This document shows positions 1 to 8,124 of a DNA stretch of 17,886 bases, in pieces. The notes beneath the pieces were generated by a model that had not been told where the DNA came from, did no database searches, and worked only from the letters and a program-made list of their open reading frames with translations. Each line of letters opens with the position of its first letter. Position 1 is the first letter of the stretch. The translations under genes were made by a program, and so were the position numbers. Origin of the DNA: Stramenopiles sp. TOSAG23-6 (lineage: Eukaryota; Sar); NCBI GenBank assembly GCA_900128565.1, contig LT636071.1, forward strand, positions 1-17,886, read 5' to 3'.

Positions 1-550
1 TTTTTAGTGTAAAAAGACGTCAAACAAAAACAAACAAAAACAAATGGATGAAATAATTATTTTTTATTATACTCTCAATTGAAATTGAAATAAATAAATA
101 TGAATTTCATACTATCTATTATTTAAAATGAATTGATTTCTATTTTATAAACATTTTAATACTTTTAAGTTATAACAGTGAAGCAAAAAAATTCTCAACT
201 TGAAATTTATATATATTATAAATATTTCATAAGAAATCACAGAGTCTCCATTTTTTTATATCACCACTTAGCACTTGAATCATTCTGATGACTGACATCG
301 ACATCATGATTCATGTGAATCGAATCGGTCAAATTGGTCAATATCCGCATTGCGCAATCGCAATCGCGAATAGTTTCAGCGGTTTCAGTGGTGATACACG
401 TGATACACAAGTATTAATAGCTATTAGCTACTGTATACTAACACACAAGAAACAGCTTGATCCCAAGAAAGACATTGGAATATGGCGATAATCATTGTAT
501 ACCATTGTAGTTATAAAGTAGTTTGAAGGCTATAAATTTTTGAGCTAGAA
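1..550. other. AT-rich gene-free region upstream of the EXD2-like gene
   Basis: I see no convincing gene here. Bases 1-280 are very AT-rich, with an imperfect (CAAACAAAAA) run near 22-43. Bases 283-440 are less AT-rich and full of short locally repeated words: AATCGAATCG, two TTTCAGYGG copies, two TGATACAC copies, and GCGCAATCGCAATCGCG. They give a 67-codon frame at 288-491 that looks like a by-product of these words. The region probably includes the 5' UTR and promoter of the exonuclease gene. A TATAAA at 531-536 lies only 15 bases before the start codon, too close to act as an ordinary TATA box. Confidence 0.5.
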
Positions 551-2320
551 ATGAATACACTTCAAAGTTCTCAGATTAAAGAGATACTGGTCCTGTCAGC
601 GTGTTTATTTATATCATGGTTTCAAGGTCGTCGGCAAAGAATTTCCAAGCGGCAAGCGCAGCTCTGTCAAAAGACGCAGAAAAAAATGATGGTGTCACTT
701 TCACCAACTTGTAAGTCACTCAAATGTTTCGTCATTAATAAAGCTGCCGTTTGCGATGCAGCTTTGATGCGTTATGTGATGCCTTTAGCTGATTTAGCTG
801 AGTGGGTTTTGTTGGGATTTGACGTCGAGTGGAAACCTAACTTGAAAGGGAAGCCAAAGAATCCACCTGCTGTCGTTCAGTTGTCGACAAAGACACATGT
901 GTTTGTACTTTGTATTTCACACTTTTCGGTTCCCTCTCCAGCTTTGGCCTATATTTTATCAAGCAATAAATTCATCAAATCAGGTGTTGCGGTACTCCAA
1001 GATGCAAAAAGACTCATGAGGCATGTTTCCTTGGGCTATACTTCTGTGGTTGGTTGCGTTGACTTACGATTACTTGCGGTACGTCAGGGTTGTTGTCCAG
1101 ATCAGAATTTTTCTTTAAGTCTTCGCAATTTATCTCGTCACTTACTTGGGATAGAAATATCAAAAGCCAATGCCTTACGTTGTAGTAACTGGGAAGACTG
1201 GCCTTTGACAATGTCTCAGAGCATTTATGCAGCCAAAGATGCGATAGTTTCTCGTACTTTATTATTATCTATCATTTCATACAAAAAGAAAAATGTTGAC
1301 ATAAATGAAAATATCAGAAACTTTGTCATTCCAATAGTAGATAAGCCATTTTCAATTGATGGTCTTCGTAATGACAAATCTAAGAGCCATAAATGTCAAA
1401 ACAACATTTATAATAATGAAAAGCGTTTATTATTGAAACGAAAACGAAGGAAAAGATATACTGCATTTGCTAAACGCAACACTCCACTATATGATAATGT
1501 GCGGATGTTGGCACCAGATGGACAATTGATAGCAATGATTAACCATGATAAAGTGAAGTGGTATATGAAAAGAGGATTGGCTACTGTAGAGAATGAAGTA
1601 GATGGATACGATGGTAAAAAACTTGCTACTGTAATCCGCCTCACTTTTGAACCCAAAGGTCGTAGAGATGCAAATACACCTTTTTTCACTGCAGTAAAAA
1701 ATAATTGCTGTGTTACTTGTGGTAACAATAAAAATTACGTACGTCACTATGTAATACCTCATAGTTACAGGAAATATTTTCCTCATGAAATGAAGAGTCA
1801 CGATTCTCATGGTATAGTACTTTTGTGTGTAACTTGTCAGGAGAAGTGTCAAAAAGCAGATGAAAGAATGAAGAGGACTATTGCCAGGGATCTTGGTATT
1901 AAATACTCTAATGGAAATTCACGTGTAGTCGTCGATGTCAATATAAAAAAGATTCGATGTGCTGCAAATGCTCTGCTCAAATGTAGTCATAAATTACCTG
2001 AACAACGGATTGTTGAATTAAAGCAAATTATTCGTAGCTATTTTGATAATGGTGTGTTGACTTCTGATAGGAAATCTAGTGACGTGGTTAGTCGTGATGA
2101 GCTATTAGCCGCATCTCAGTTAGATTCTCGAGTAATCAATGAAGATTATATTCCACATGAAAAAATTGTAATCGACAAAATAATCTCAAAAGCCAAATTA
2201 GATCACAAAAAAATACATGTAGCATTGGAACATTTCAATCAACGCTGGCAAAAACATTTTTTGAATACTATGAATCCACAATACTTAAGTCCTCATTGGA
2301 AAGAAATGATGAAATTATAA
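551..2320 (+). CDS. EXD2: EXD2-like 3'-5' exonuclease (DEDDy) with HNH-like tail, copy A
   Basis: Predicted 589-residue exonuclease of the EXD2 family. Known EXD2 degrades nucleic acid 3' to 5', is anchored at mitochondria and also acts in DNA-end processing. Visible here: a hydrophobic N-terminal stretch (about 11-24) compatible with a membrane anchor; motif I GFDVEW with D91 and E93; motif II with D151; motif III QSIYAAKDA with Y226 and D230. All five DEDDy catalytic residues are thus present. A very basic stretch (291-303) could be a nuclear signal. Residues 335-346 match the KxxWYxxRGLA element of the family. The C-terminal half holds C387xxC390, H399, H404 and C426xxC429, an HNH-like zinc-binding pattern known in this family. 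The start follows an in-frame stop at 533-535; ATGs at codons 46-47 would remove the anchor. A GTAAGT at 711 is read through, so no intron is needed. An AATAAA overlaps the stop codon. The gene converges with the calpain gene. Confidence 0.8.
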   Translation: MNTLQSSQIKEILVLSACLFISWFQGRRQRISKRQAQLCQKTQKKMMVSLSPTCKSLKCFVINKAAVCDAALMRYVMPLADLAEWVLLGFDVEWKPNLKGKPKNPPAVVQLSTKTHVFVLCISHFSVPSPALAYILSSNKFIKSGVAVLQDAKRLMRHVSLGYTSVVGCVDLRLLAVRQGCCPDQNFSLSLRNLSRHLLGIEISKANALRCSNWEDWPLTMSQSIYAAKDAIVSRTLLLSIISYKKKNVDINENIRNFVIPIVDKPFSIDGLRNDKSKSHKCQNNIYNNEKRLLLKRKRRKRYTAFAKRNTPLYDNVRMLAPDGQLIAMINHDKVKWYMKRGLATVENEVDGYDGKKLATVIRLTFEPKGRRDANTPFFTAVKNNCCVTCGNNKNYVRHYVIPHSYRKYFPHEMKSHDSHGIVLLCVTCQEKCQKADERMKRTIARDLGIKYSNGNSRVVVDVNIKKIRCAANALLKCSHKLPEQRIVELKQIIRSYFDNGVLTSDRKSSDVVSRDELLAASQLDSRVINEDYIPHEKIVIDKIISKAKLDHKKIHVALEHFNQRWQKHFLNTMNPQYLSPHWKEMMKL

Positions 2321-2328
2321 ATAAAACC

Positions 2329-2396
2329 TTAAATCTATAGTGTCAAGTAATACTTATACTTTTAAATCTATAGTGTCAAGTAATACTTATACTTTT
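2329..2396. repeat. 33-bp tandem repeat, two copies, in the EXD2/calpain convergent gap
   Basis: Two perfect 33-bp units begin near 2330 and 2363, with one further shared base at each side. Each unit includes TAAATCTATAGTGTCAAG. The repeat occupies much of the 226-bp gap between the converging stop codons of the exonuclease and calpain genes, so it lies in one or both 3' UTRs. The rest of the gap (2397-2546) is AT-rich with nothing I recognise. A mirrored copy is at 15491-15558. Confidence 0.9.
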
Positions 2397-2546
2397 GGAT
2401 GCATCAATAGAAAGAAACATTATGAAATTCATGCTTATTTTTCATTTTCCAACATTATTATATTAATACACAACATTTCAATTCAAATATTGAACACTTA
2501 TGTAAAATATAATTAATATTTCAAAGTAATAATATTTAATTTGTTT

Positions 2547-5366
2547 TTATCTAGTACTTTTCCACTTCATAAATGAAAACTCACACTCTGCAGCTACTGA
2601 TAAACTAAAATCGCCAACCCAACCGGTTCCATAGCAGCATGGTACAATAATATAACACTGATCTGGGTCAAGTATTTCCATTGTAAACCCAAGTGGTGTA
2701 GCAACTTGGCTCATTGGAACAAAATTAGTTTGAAATGTTTCATCTTCTGAGTATTTTATACCAAGATTTTTATCGACAGCATTTCTCGTAGTCGGTAAAA
2801 TGTAGAAACCAATCATGCAGCTTACCGGATCTCTTTTCGTTAATCGCGCCCACGTATTTTCAGGTCTACATAAATTTATATTGACATCAACTTTTTCTCC
2901 TGCATCACCATGTAACTGTAGCACAAACTTTGGATTTTTTCTCCACTGAGATGGATTAATATGACAACCACCAGCGGTATTTTCAGTCCATGAGGATCCA
3001 ATGGTTTGCATGTTAGATTCTTCCAATTTACGTACATTAATGGGCAAATCACTGTGAAACTCCAATTGAAAATCTCCATCTACTTCTGCATCCATCATTG
3101 GCGAGACAATTAATCCTCGTTCACAAAATCGTGTGGATAATTCTCGCAACAAAGTACAGGAATTCTCAACATTACTAAAATATGAAATAATGGCCCATTC
3201 TTCTGGTTGAATTTGTAATTTTCGATCAATTTGCAAATTTCCAGTGGAGTTTGAATTGTCTTGCAACTGTGCCATCGATAAGTTACTTGGCTGTGTTGGA
3301 GGTAAACGTCCCGTTGATAAAAGAACAGCCTTTTTGGGAGGTTTTAAACGTTTCCGTCGAGTGCTTGGTAAATCAACAGTTGGTTTCACTACAACTAACC
3401 CCAAAGTTTCTTTTTTTAATTTTGTAGGTCCAAGTCTTTTAAGTACAACTTTTACTGTGGTAGAATCCTCCTTTCTTGATGAGGGTAAAAACAATGCATA
3501 TTGTGGGTTTTGACACCAAGTTCGATTACTTCGACCTTCTTTTGTAAGTAGAGGGCCACCTGATGTATCCACCATTCCTCCTTGCTGCCATGTAGAACGA
3601 AATATTTGAGTATATGTCTCCAGTATAGGTTGTAATTTAATTGTAGATTTTGTAAATAATCGTAAAACATATTCTGAGCATATTCCTGTAGTATTTGTAT
3701 GCGGAATGATAAAGTATGCATATCGATTATCTACCTTAATTGAACCTTTTGAAACTTCGCGCTGTGGAAAATTTGATGCAAAATTTGAACTACTTGCTTT
3801 TGTGACAATGTCGTCAACGTCTTCTTCCCATACTCTTGTTGACCATGATTTAGGTTTTCGGATGACTGTAAAGTCAATGGAAATATTATCAGCCAAAATG
3901 TCACCAAATTCACTTTTTTCATGATTTTGTTGATTTCCATTATTTTCATTATGTTGGTTATCACTTTGTTTTGATTCCTTTCTTTTTTTTCTACCTAATC
4001 TTCGATCATGTTGAGATAAACTTATAAAAATATCAAACACACCTCGATCACTCACAGTAAGACGATATTGTGGATTATTAAACCATTGAGGATCACCATT
4101 CATTCGGTGATGCCAACCAACATGTTCTTCCGCCCTCTTTTCTTGGTCAGATGATAAACCTGCTCCACCTTTACATCTACCCTTTGTAGCAGGAGCAATA
4201 ACACCCACAGGCTTACGCTTTGTTTTATTAAATACTTTACCACCCATTTTAGGTTTATCTGATGCTTTGGGTGATTTACTCTGTAAATGTGCTGGTTCTC
4301 CTTCCCCTCTATTTGTAATCTCCATATGAGCACCAGCAGCTGATTTACCTTCCCATTTCCCATGGACGAGATATTGATTATACTCCTTCCCAAAGATTCG
4401 ACAAATATATAATTTGTTATATATAGAAATATAATCTTTCCATAACATCCAAAATGTACCGTCCTCTTCTAGTGTGAAATCTGCATTTTCATCATTTTTC
4501 AATGCTTCAACAATTTCAGGATTTTTTTCCCAATCTTTCGATTTGTCACTCCATTCACCATTCCACTCACCTTTACCCCAAGGATTACGTATTTTAATAA
4601 ATTTTTTACCTTTCACTTCAGTTGCATAGAGTATTGAGTATGCATGATTTACTAAAATACCTTCAGATTCCTCAGTTTCTTCTTCCACCTCTGCACCAGC
4701 TATGTTATAACTTGTGCAGAGCAAATAATTTTGTTCAACATACTGAAGCATTTTTTTCCATAAAACACCATTTTTTGCATTTTCCATTGTCGCAGGATCA
4801 GTAAAAAGCAATTTTTGAGATACACCTCCTGATAGATCGACTAAAGCTTCAGCAACTGAACCAGAATTTAAAGCTGCGTAAGAACCGTGTAGCTTTGCGT
4901 AGGCTTTTTCCAAAAAAACAACCCATAGCTCATTTGGTGCTTTATTTCGCGCAAAAATAGGCAATCGAGTAGTTACGCTACATGGTATTAATGTATCAAT
5001 AATGACAGATATCCAAGAGCCATTCTTATAGAATCGCATTGTACATTTCCCTGTATCTTCAAACACGTCAACGTCATCGAGAAATAAATGTTCAATAATG
5101 TCTTGAGGGTGCATTGCAACAACAGAGAGCGAACCCAACAAATAACAATCCCCTAGTTCACCTTGAATAACGTCTCCAGCCTCAGTTCCCTGGAAAAACA
5201 AGCAAGGATCCTCAGTTATCTCACCAGGTTTACCAAATTCGTGGGGTCGCAGCCATATTATATCATGTGTTATAGGTTCACCGTCTTCATCTTCGCCAAA
5301 CGCATCTTTGCCAATCGATCTCTCGCTTGGAGGGAAATCATCATCGACAAATAACTCGACACTCAT
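2547..5366 (-). CDS. Calpain-type cysteine protease with three C2-like domains, copy A
   Basis: Predicted 939-residue intracellular calpain-family protease. The C2 peptidase core spans about residues 45-325. Catalytic C74 lies in QGELGDCYLLGSL, H241 in NHAYSI and N261 in IRNPWGKGEWNGEW, so the triad is complete. Three calpain domain-III/C2-like units follow, recognisable by a W...GG or W...AAG opening and a W..NPQ/NPK core: unit 1 about 333-575 (W338, NPQY 431-434), unit 2 about 590-770 (W593, SGG 602-604, NPQY 620-623) and unit 3 about 790-930 (W793, AGG 798-800, NPKF 811-814). Unit 1 is split by a Lys/Gly/Ser-rich insert (355-412) and a highly polar Asn/Gln/Lys insert (455-490). No EF-hand or PalB/MIT domain is visible, so calcium control, if any, would come from the protease core and C2-like units. 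The Met chosen is the first with full acidic N-terminus. It diverges from the pseudokinase gene across a 426-bp gap. Family confident; subtype and substrate unknown. Confidence 0.9.
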   Translation of the reverse strand: MSVELFVDDDFPPSERSIGKDAFGEDEDGEPITHDIIWLRPHEFGKPGEITEDPCLFFQGTEAGDVIQGELGDCYLLGSLSVVAMHPQDIIEHLFLDDVDVFEDTGKCTMRFYKNGSWISVIIDTLIPCSVTTRLPIFARNKAPNELWVVFLEKAYAKLHGSYAALNSGSVAEALVDLSGGVSQKLLFTDPATMENAKNGVLWKKMLQYVEQNYLLCTSYNIAGAEVEEETEESEGILVNHAYSILYATEVKGKKFIKIRNPWGKGEWNGEWSDKSKDWEKNPEIVEALKNDENADFTLEEDGTFWMLWKDYISIYNKLYICRIFGKEYNQYLVHGKWEGKSAAGAHMEITNRGEGEPAHLQSKSPKASDKPKMGGKVFNKTKRKPVGVIAPATKGRCKGGAGLSSDQEKRAEEHVGWHHRMNGDPQWFNNPQYRLTVSDRGVFDIFISLSQHDRRLGRKKRKESKQSDNQHNENNGNQQNHEKSEFGDILADNISIDFTVIRKPKSWSTRVWEEDVDDIVTKASSSNFASNFPQREVSKGSIKVDNRYAYFIIPHTNTTGICSEYVLRLFTKSTIKLQPILETYTQIFRSTWQQGGMVDTSGGPLLTKEGRSNRTWCQNPQYALFLPSSRKEDSTTVKVVLKRLGPTKLKKETLGLVVVKPTVDLPSTRRKRLKPPKKAVLLSTGRLPPTQPSNLSMAQLQDNSNSTGNLQIDRKLQIQPEEWAIISYFSNVENSCTLLRELSTRFCERGLIVSPMMDAEVDGDFQLEFHSDLPINVRKLEESNMQTIGSSWTENTAGGCHINPSQWRKNPKFVLQLHGDAGEKVDVNINLCRPENTWARLTKRDPVSCMIGFYILPTTRNAVDKNLGIKYSEDETFQTNFVPMSQVATPLGFTMEILDPDQCYIIVPCCYGTGWVGDFSLSVAAECEFSFMKWKSTR

Positions 5367-5792
5367 TGAACTGATTTCTTTTCTACTCTTGTTTTTAAAG
5401 GAAATTTGTGTCTTTCGAAGGGTGTCTATAATTTTTGTTCACAAGAAAATTACAACAAAGATTAGATTTAGATCGGATATGTTGTTTATTTTGGAAAAAA
5501 AAAGCAAAATGAAACGTCTTTTTTTTCCTTTTCCCCGGAGATTTCGTGTTTTTGGAATTCATGAAACGTCATCCGTTATTTGATTTGTTTAGCTGATAAA
5601 AATTAATAACAATAAAGATAATAAAAATTAGATTGATAGAATCTATTTCAAAACCAGAGGATTCTTTTTACACCAAAATCCTAATAGTTTGCAATTTGCA
5701 AATATATAATATAATCCAAAGTATAATAGTTCAATAGCGCATTCATTGATAGACACAGAAATAATTTAGAATCTATCAAGAGACTAAGAAAA
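5367..5792. promoter_or_regulatory. Divergent promoter region, calpain / pseudokinase, copy A
   Basis: The two start codons face away from each other across 426 bp, so this stretch should carry both promoters and both 5' UTRs. It is AT-rich, with A/T runs. The word TTGATAGA occurs at 5633-5640 and 5746-5753, and its complement TCTATCAA at 5772-5779. The 10-mer TAGAATCTAT occurs at 5637-5646 and 5767-5776. These GATA-containing repeats close to the pseudokinase start are candidate factor-binding sites. I see no clear TATA box, and a 91-codon frame through the region has no features of a protein. Confidence 0.5.
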
Positions 5793-7865
5793 ATGCCTAT
5801 GAATACTAAAACTCAAGGAGAAAGAATAGAAAAGAAAAATTTTCTTCCACAGAAACGCATAGTTGTGATGGAACGTTCCTTCAAAGTAAATGTTAGCTCT
5901 GGTTTAAGTGATTCTATACATGAAGTTTCTAAAACAGAAAAAACAAAATTAGCAATTAAAGCTGCCCTAGCCAAACACTTTTTGTTTTGTCTATTGAATG
6001 AAGTGGCAATAGAGTCCATTATAGAAGTGCTGCAGCGAACGGTGATTGAACCAGGAACTCTGCTCACAAAACAAGGTGATAATGCAGATACATTCTATGT
6101 ACTTGAGCGAGGGGAAGTATCAGTTGTAGGAAAAGGCAAACGATCTGTGAAGAAACAAGTGAAAGGCCCTGGAACATTTGGTGATAATGCTTTGTTTTAT
6201 GAGTGTAAAAGCGTCAATACAGTCAAGTGTACTAAACAAGGTGTTTTATGGTCAATTTCGCGTACTTTATTACGTCAAGTCATAGCTTTATCTGCGGCCC
6301 AAGGCATTATTGGTCGCGTTGAATTTTTGAGGAATGTACCTTTACTTGGAGGACTTAATCAATTTCAATTGACGCGATTAGCTGAAGCATTCACTGAAGT
6401 TGGTTATGACAACAATGAAGACATTATTGTGCAAGGCACAAAAGGATCCAAATTTTATGTTCTTACCAGTGGCGAAGTTACAGTGAGAAAGAGAAATCGC
6501 CCAGGTGCAGAATACGTTAAATTAGTAGATCTTCCAGAAGGAGCTTTTTTTGGAGAGCGATCTCTATTAGAAAATCAACCAAGAAATGCTACATGTACAA
6601 GCAAAGGTAAATCTGTTTGTCTAGTACTTGATAGGACACAATTTAATAAATTATTAGGACCTCTAAAAAATATCATTGCAAAAACGACACAACAGAGAGA
6701 AAATGATACTTCAAATAAAATGGCAGTTGCTGAAGCAACTGGAGCCGCATTAAGAAGAAGTGAAGAAGATGAACAAAATAAACAAGATGAAAAGAGTGAA
6801 GCGAAGTCATCAAAAATGAATTTAGAAAAACAAAACAAAATAATAGTACCACACTTCAAACCAAATGACTTTAGTATAATCAAAGTAATTGGTGAAGGTG
6901 AATTGAGCTATACGACATTAGTTCGTCAGAAGCAATCAAACAAAGTTATGGTCGTAAAATCTTTCCAAAAATCAGAAGTTGCTTCAAAAAAACAATTTCC
7001 AAANATAATGCGTGAAAAAACANTTTTATCAAAGATTGAAAGTCCATTTGTTGTTAGATTACTTGGTATAGGAGTCGATAAATATGCGCTTTATTTATAC
7101 TTAGACTTTGTTCAATATGGTAACTTATATGATTTATTATACAGTACCGTTCTACAAGACAGAGGACACGGAAATCAAAAAAACAATAATTTAATTCCAA
7201 GAACGAATTTAATGGGATTTCCAAATAACTACGTACGTTGGTATATAGTTAATATTATATGCGCTTTACAAGCGGTTCATAAATTAGGATATATATATAG
7301 ACACATTATACCGGAAAATTTTCTTCTTGATAATTTTGGTTACTTACGAATGACAAATTTTGTTTTTTGTCGTCGGCTTTCAGATGGTGAGAAATCTCAA
7401 ACTTTATGCGGTTCAATTGAATACTTGGCACCTGAAATGTTGCTCAGTAAAGGACACGATTCGGCTGTTGACTTTTGGGCACTTGGTTGTCTCATGTACG
7501 AATTATTTGTCGGGAAAACACCATTCTTCGATACGAATCCATCAAATATATGTAAAAAAATTCTTCATTCCTCTGTGTCTGTCAATTTTCATCCGTCATT
7601 TCCAAAAAAGCCAAGAGATATCATTAAACAGTTATTGCACCCAGTACCAAGTTTACGTATTGGTATGTCAAATAGAAGTTTAATTGAACACTATTGGTTT
7701 ACAGGTGTAAATTGGGAAGGTATACAAGAGAGAAAATACCAAGCACCATTCTCACCAACACTACTAGAAAGTGAGAGTGATTGTAGTTACTTTCCAAAGA
7801 TCGATCGAAAAGAAAATAATATTTTATTTACAGGCAATGACAAAGTTTTTTCTAAATTTATTTAA
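5793..7865 (+). CDS. cNMP-binding, PKG-like AGC pseudokinase, copy A
   Basis: Predicted 690-residue protein with the layout of a cyclic-nucleotide-dependent protein kinase (regulatory and catalytic parts fused, as in PKG). Cyclic nucleotide-binding domain 1 spans about 60-170 and domain 2 about 178-290. Domain 2 has an intact phosphate-binding cassette (GERSLLENQPRNA, E255 and R264). Domain 1 has GDNALFYECKSVN, lacking the Glu and Arg. A charged linker (300-350) leads to the kinase fold (about 358-625): Gly-rich loop G367xG369, K389 and E408 kept. But the catalytic loop reads YRHIIPEN (HRD Asp is H504, catalytic Lys is I506) and DFG reads NFV (N522, V524). APE (546-548) and an AGC-type C-tail (WFTGVNW, 635-641) are kept. 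Phosphotransfer is therefore unlikely; a nucleotide-sensing scaffold or partner-binding role is my inference. Residues 404 and 411 are undetermined because of N bases. No frameshift is seen. It converges with the 70-codon frame. Confidence 0.88.
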   Translation: MPMNTKTQGERIEKKNFLPQKRIVVMERSFKVNVSSGLSDSIHEVSKTEKTKLAIKAALAKHFLFCLLNEVAIESIIEVLQRTVIEPGTLLTKQGDNADTFYVLERGEVSVVGKGKRSVKKQVKGPGTFGDNALFYECKSVNTVKCTKQGVLWSISRTLLRQVIALSAAQGIIGRVEFLRNVPLLGGLNQFQLTRLAEAFTEVGYDNNEDIIVQGTKGSKFYVLTSGEVTVRKRNRPGAEYVKLVDLPEGAFFGERSLLENQPRNATCTSKGKSVCLVLDRTQFNKLLGPLKNIIAKTTQQRENDTSNKMAVAEATGAALRRSEEDEQNKQDEKSEAKSSKMNLEKQNKIIVPHFKPNDFSIIKVIGEGELSYTTLVRQKQSNKVMVVKSFQKSEVASKKQFPXIMREKTXLSKIESPFVVRLLGIGVDKYALYLYLDFVQYGNLYDLLYSTVLQDRGHGNQKNNNLIPRTNLMGFPNNYVRWYIVNIICALQAVHKLGYIYRHIIPENFLLDNFGYLRMTNFVFCRRLSDGEKSQTLCGSIEYLAPEMLLSKGHDSAVDFWALGCLMYELFVGKTPFFDTNPSNICKKILHSSVSVNFHPSFPKKPRDIIKQLLHPVPSLRIGMSNRSLIEHYWFTGVNWEGIQERKYQAPFSPTLLESESDCSYFPKIDRKENNILFTGNDKVFSKFI

Positions 7866-7911
7866 CAAAATAAATATTATAAATAAATACATGTAGTTGG
7901 TACATATTTTT
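7866..7911 (+). terminator. Putative 3' UTR with AATAAA signals, pseudokinase copy A
   Basis: Two AATAAA hexamers at 7869-7874 and 7882-7887 follow the stop codon directly and fit polyadenylation signals for the pseudokinase transcript. Downstream, ATGTA (7891-7895) and TACAT (7901-7905) can pair around a GTTGG loop. The gap to the stop of the opposing 70-codon frame is only 46 bp, so transcripts from the two strands probably overlap. Placement of the real cleavage site is unknown. Confidence 0.45.
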
Positions 7912-8124
7912 TCATTCTTTTGCCACAAAATGATGTTTAACATCATCAAGACGACTTGTTTCTAGGAATGCATACAACTGTTTACTTTCTAATTTTAACT
8001 GTTTTGATAAATGTTCATACTTCCGAATCCACTTTCGTTGTCGGGACTTTTGCTCTTTGGCAGTAACAGCAGATTGGCGTGCGATAGCACGCTCTCCTGC
8101 ACGGAGATCATGACTATATACCAT
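7912..8124 (-). CDS. Short basic protein, possible gene or terminal exon
   Basis: A 70-codon frame that I do not recognise as any family. The predicted peptide is rich in Lys, Arg, Gln and Glu, has no membrane segment or Cys motif, and looks mainly helical, with a KEQKSRQRKWIRKYEHLSKQ core at residues 23-42. An in-frame stop lies at 8131-8133, just two codons upstream of the ATG, so it cannot be extended without splicing; it could also be the last exon of a spliced gene. It diverges from the HSPA13-like gene by 467 bp and converges with pseudokinase copy A. The palindrome junction falls in its third-last codon, so its final Lys, Glu and stop come from arm sequence and may not be its original end. 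Its amino-acid make-up is less random than nearby shadow frames, but coding status is uncertain. Confidence 0.4.
   Translation of the reverse strand: MVYSHDLRAGERAIARQSAVTAKEQKSRQRKWIRKYEHLSKQLKLESKQLYAFLETSRLDDVKHHFVAKE

Larger units (their letters stand above)
1..7922 (+). repeat. Left arm of a 7.9-kb inverted repeat
   Basis: Bases 1-7922 are the reverse complement of 9965-17886. I checked this at the outer ends, at the inner junction, at the tandem repeats, and through identical translations of every long frame in both arms. The match ends where 7923 (c) faces 9964 (t, which reads a in complement). The arm contains an EXD2-like gene, a calpain gene and a cyclic-nucleotide-regulated pseudokinase gene. 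The two N bases in this arm (7004, 7023) are mirrored exactly in the other, so identity in the molecule itself is not proven. The outer limit of the repeat coincides with the window edge and is therefore unknown. Confidence 0.97.

Noticed and set aside
288-491. 67-codon open frame upstream of the EXD2-like gene
   Set aside because: The peptide follows the local short repeats, has no recognisable motif, and lies where a promoter or 5' UTR is expected.
531-536. TATAAA as a TATA box
   Set aside because: Only 15 bp before the start codon, leaving no room for a transcription start and leader; the DNA is AT-rich, so chance matches are common.
711-716. GTAAGT, a consensus intron donor, inside the EXD2-like gene
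   Set aside because: The frame stays open and the following residues fit the exonuclease family's N-terminal strand, so no intron is needed.
1408-1852. Minus-strand frames of 106 and 121 codons opposite the EXD2-like gene
   Set aside because: They are antisense shadows of a well-supported coding region and have no motif of their own; the same holds for the other short frames opposite the calpain, pseudokinase and Hsp70 genes.
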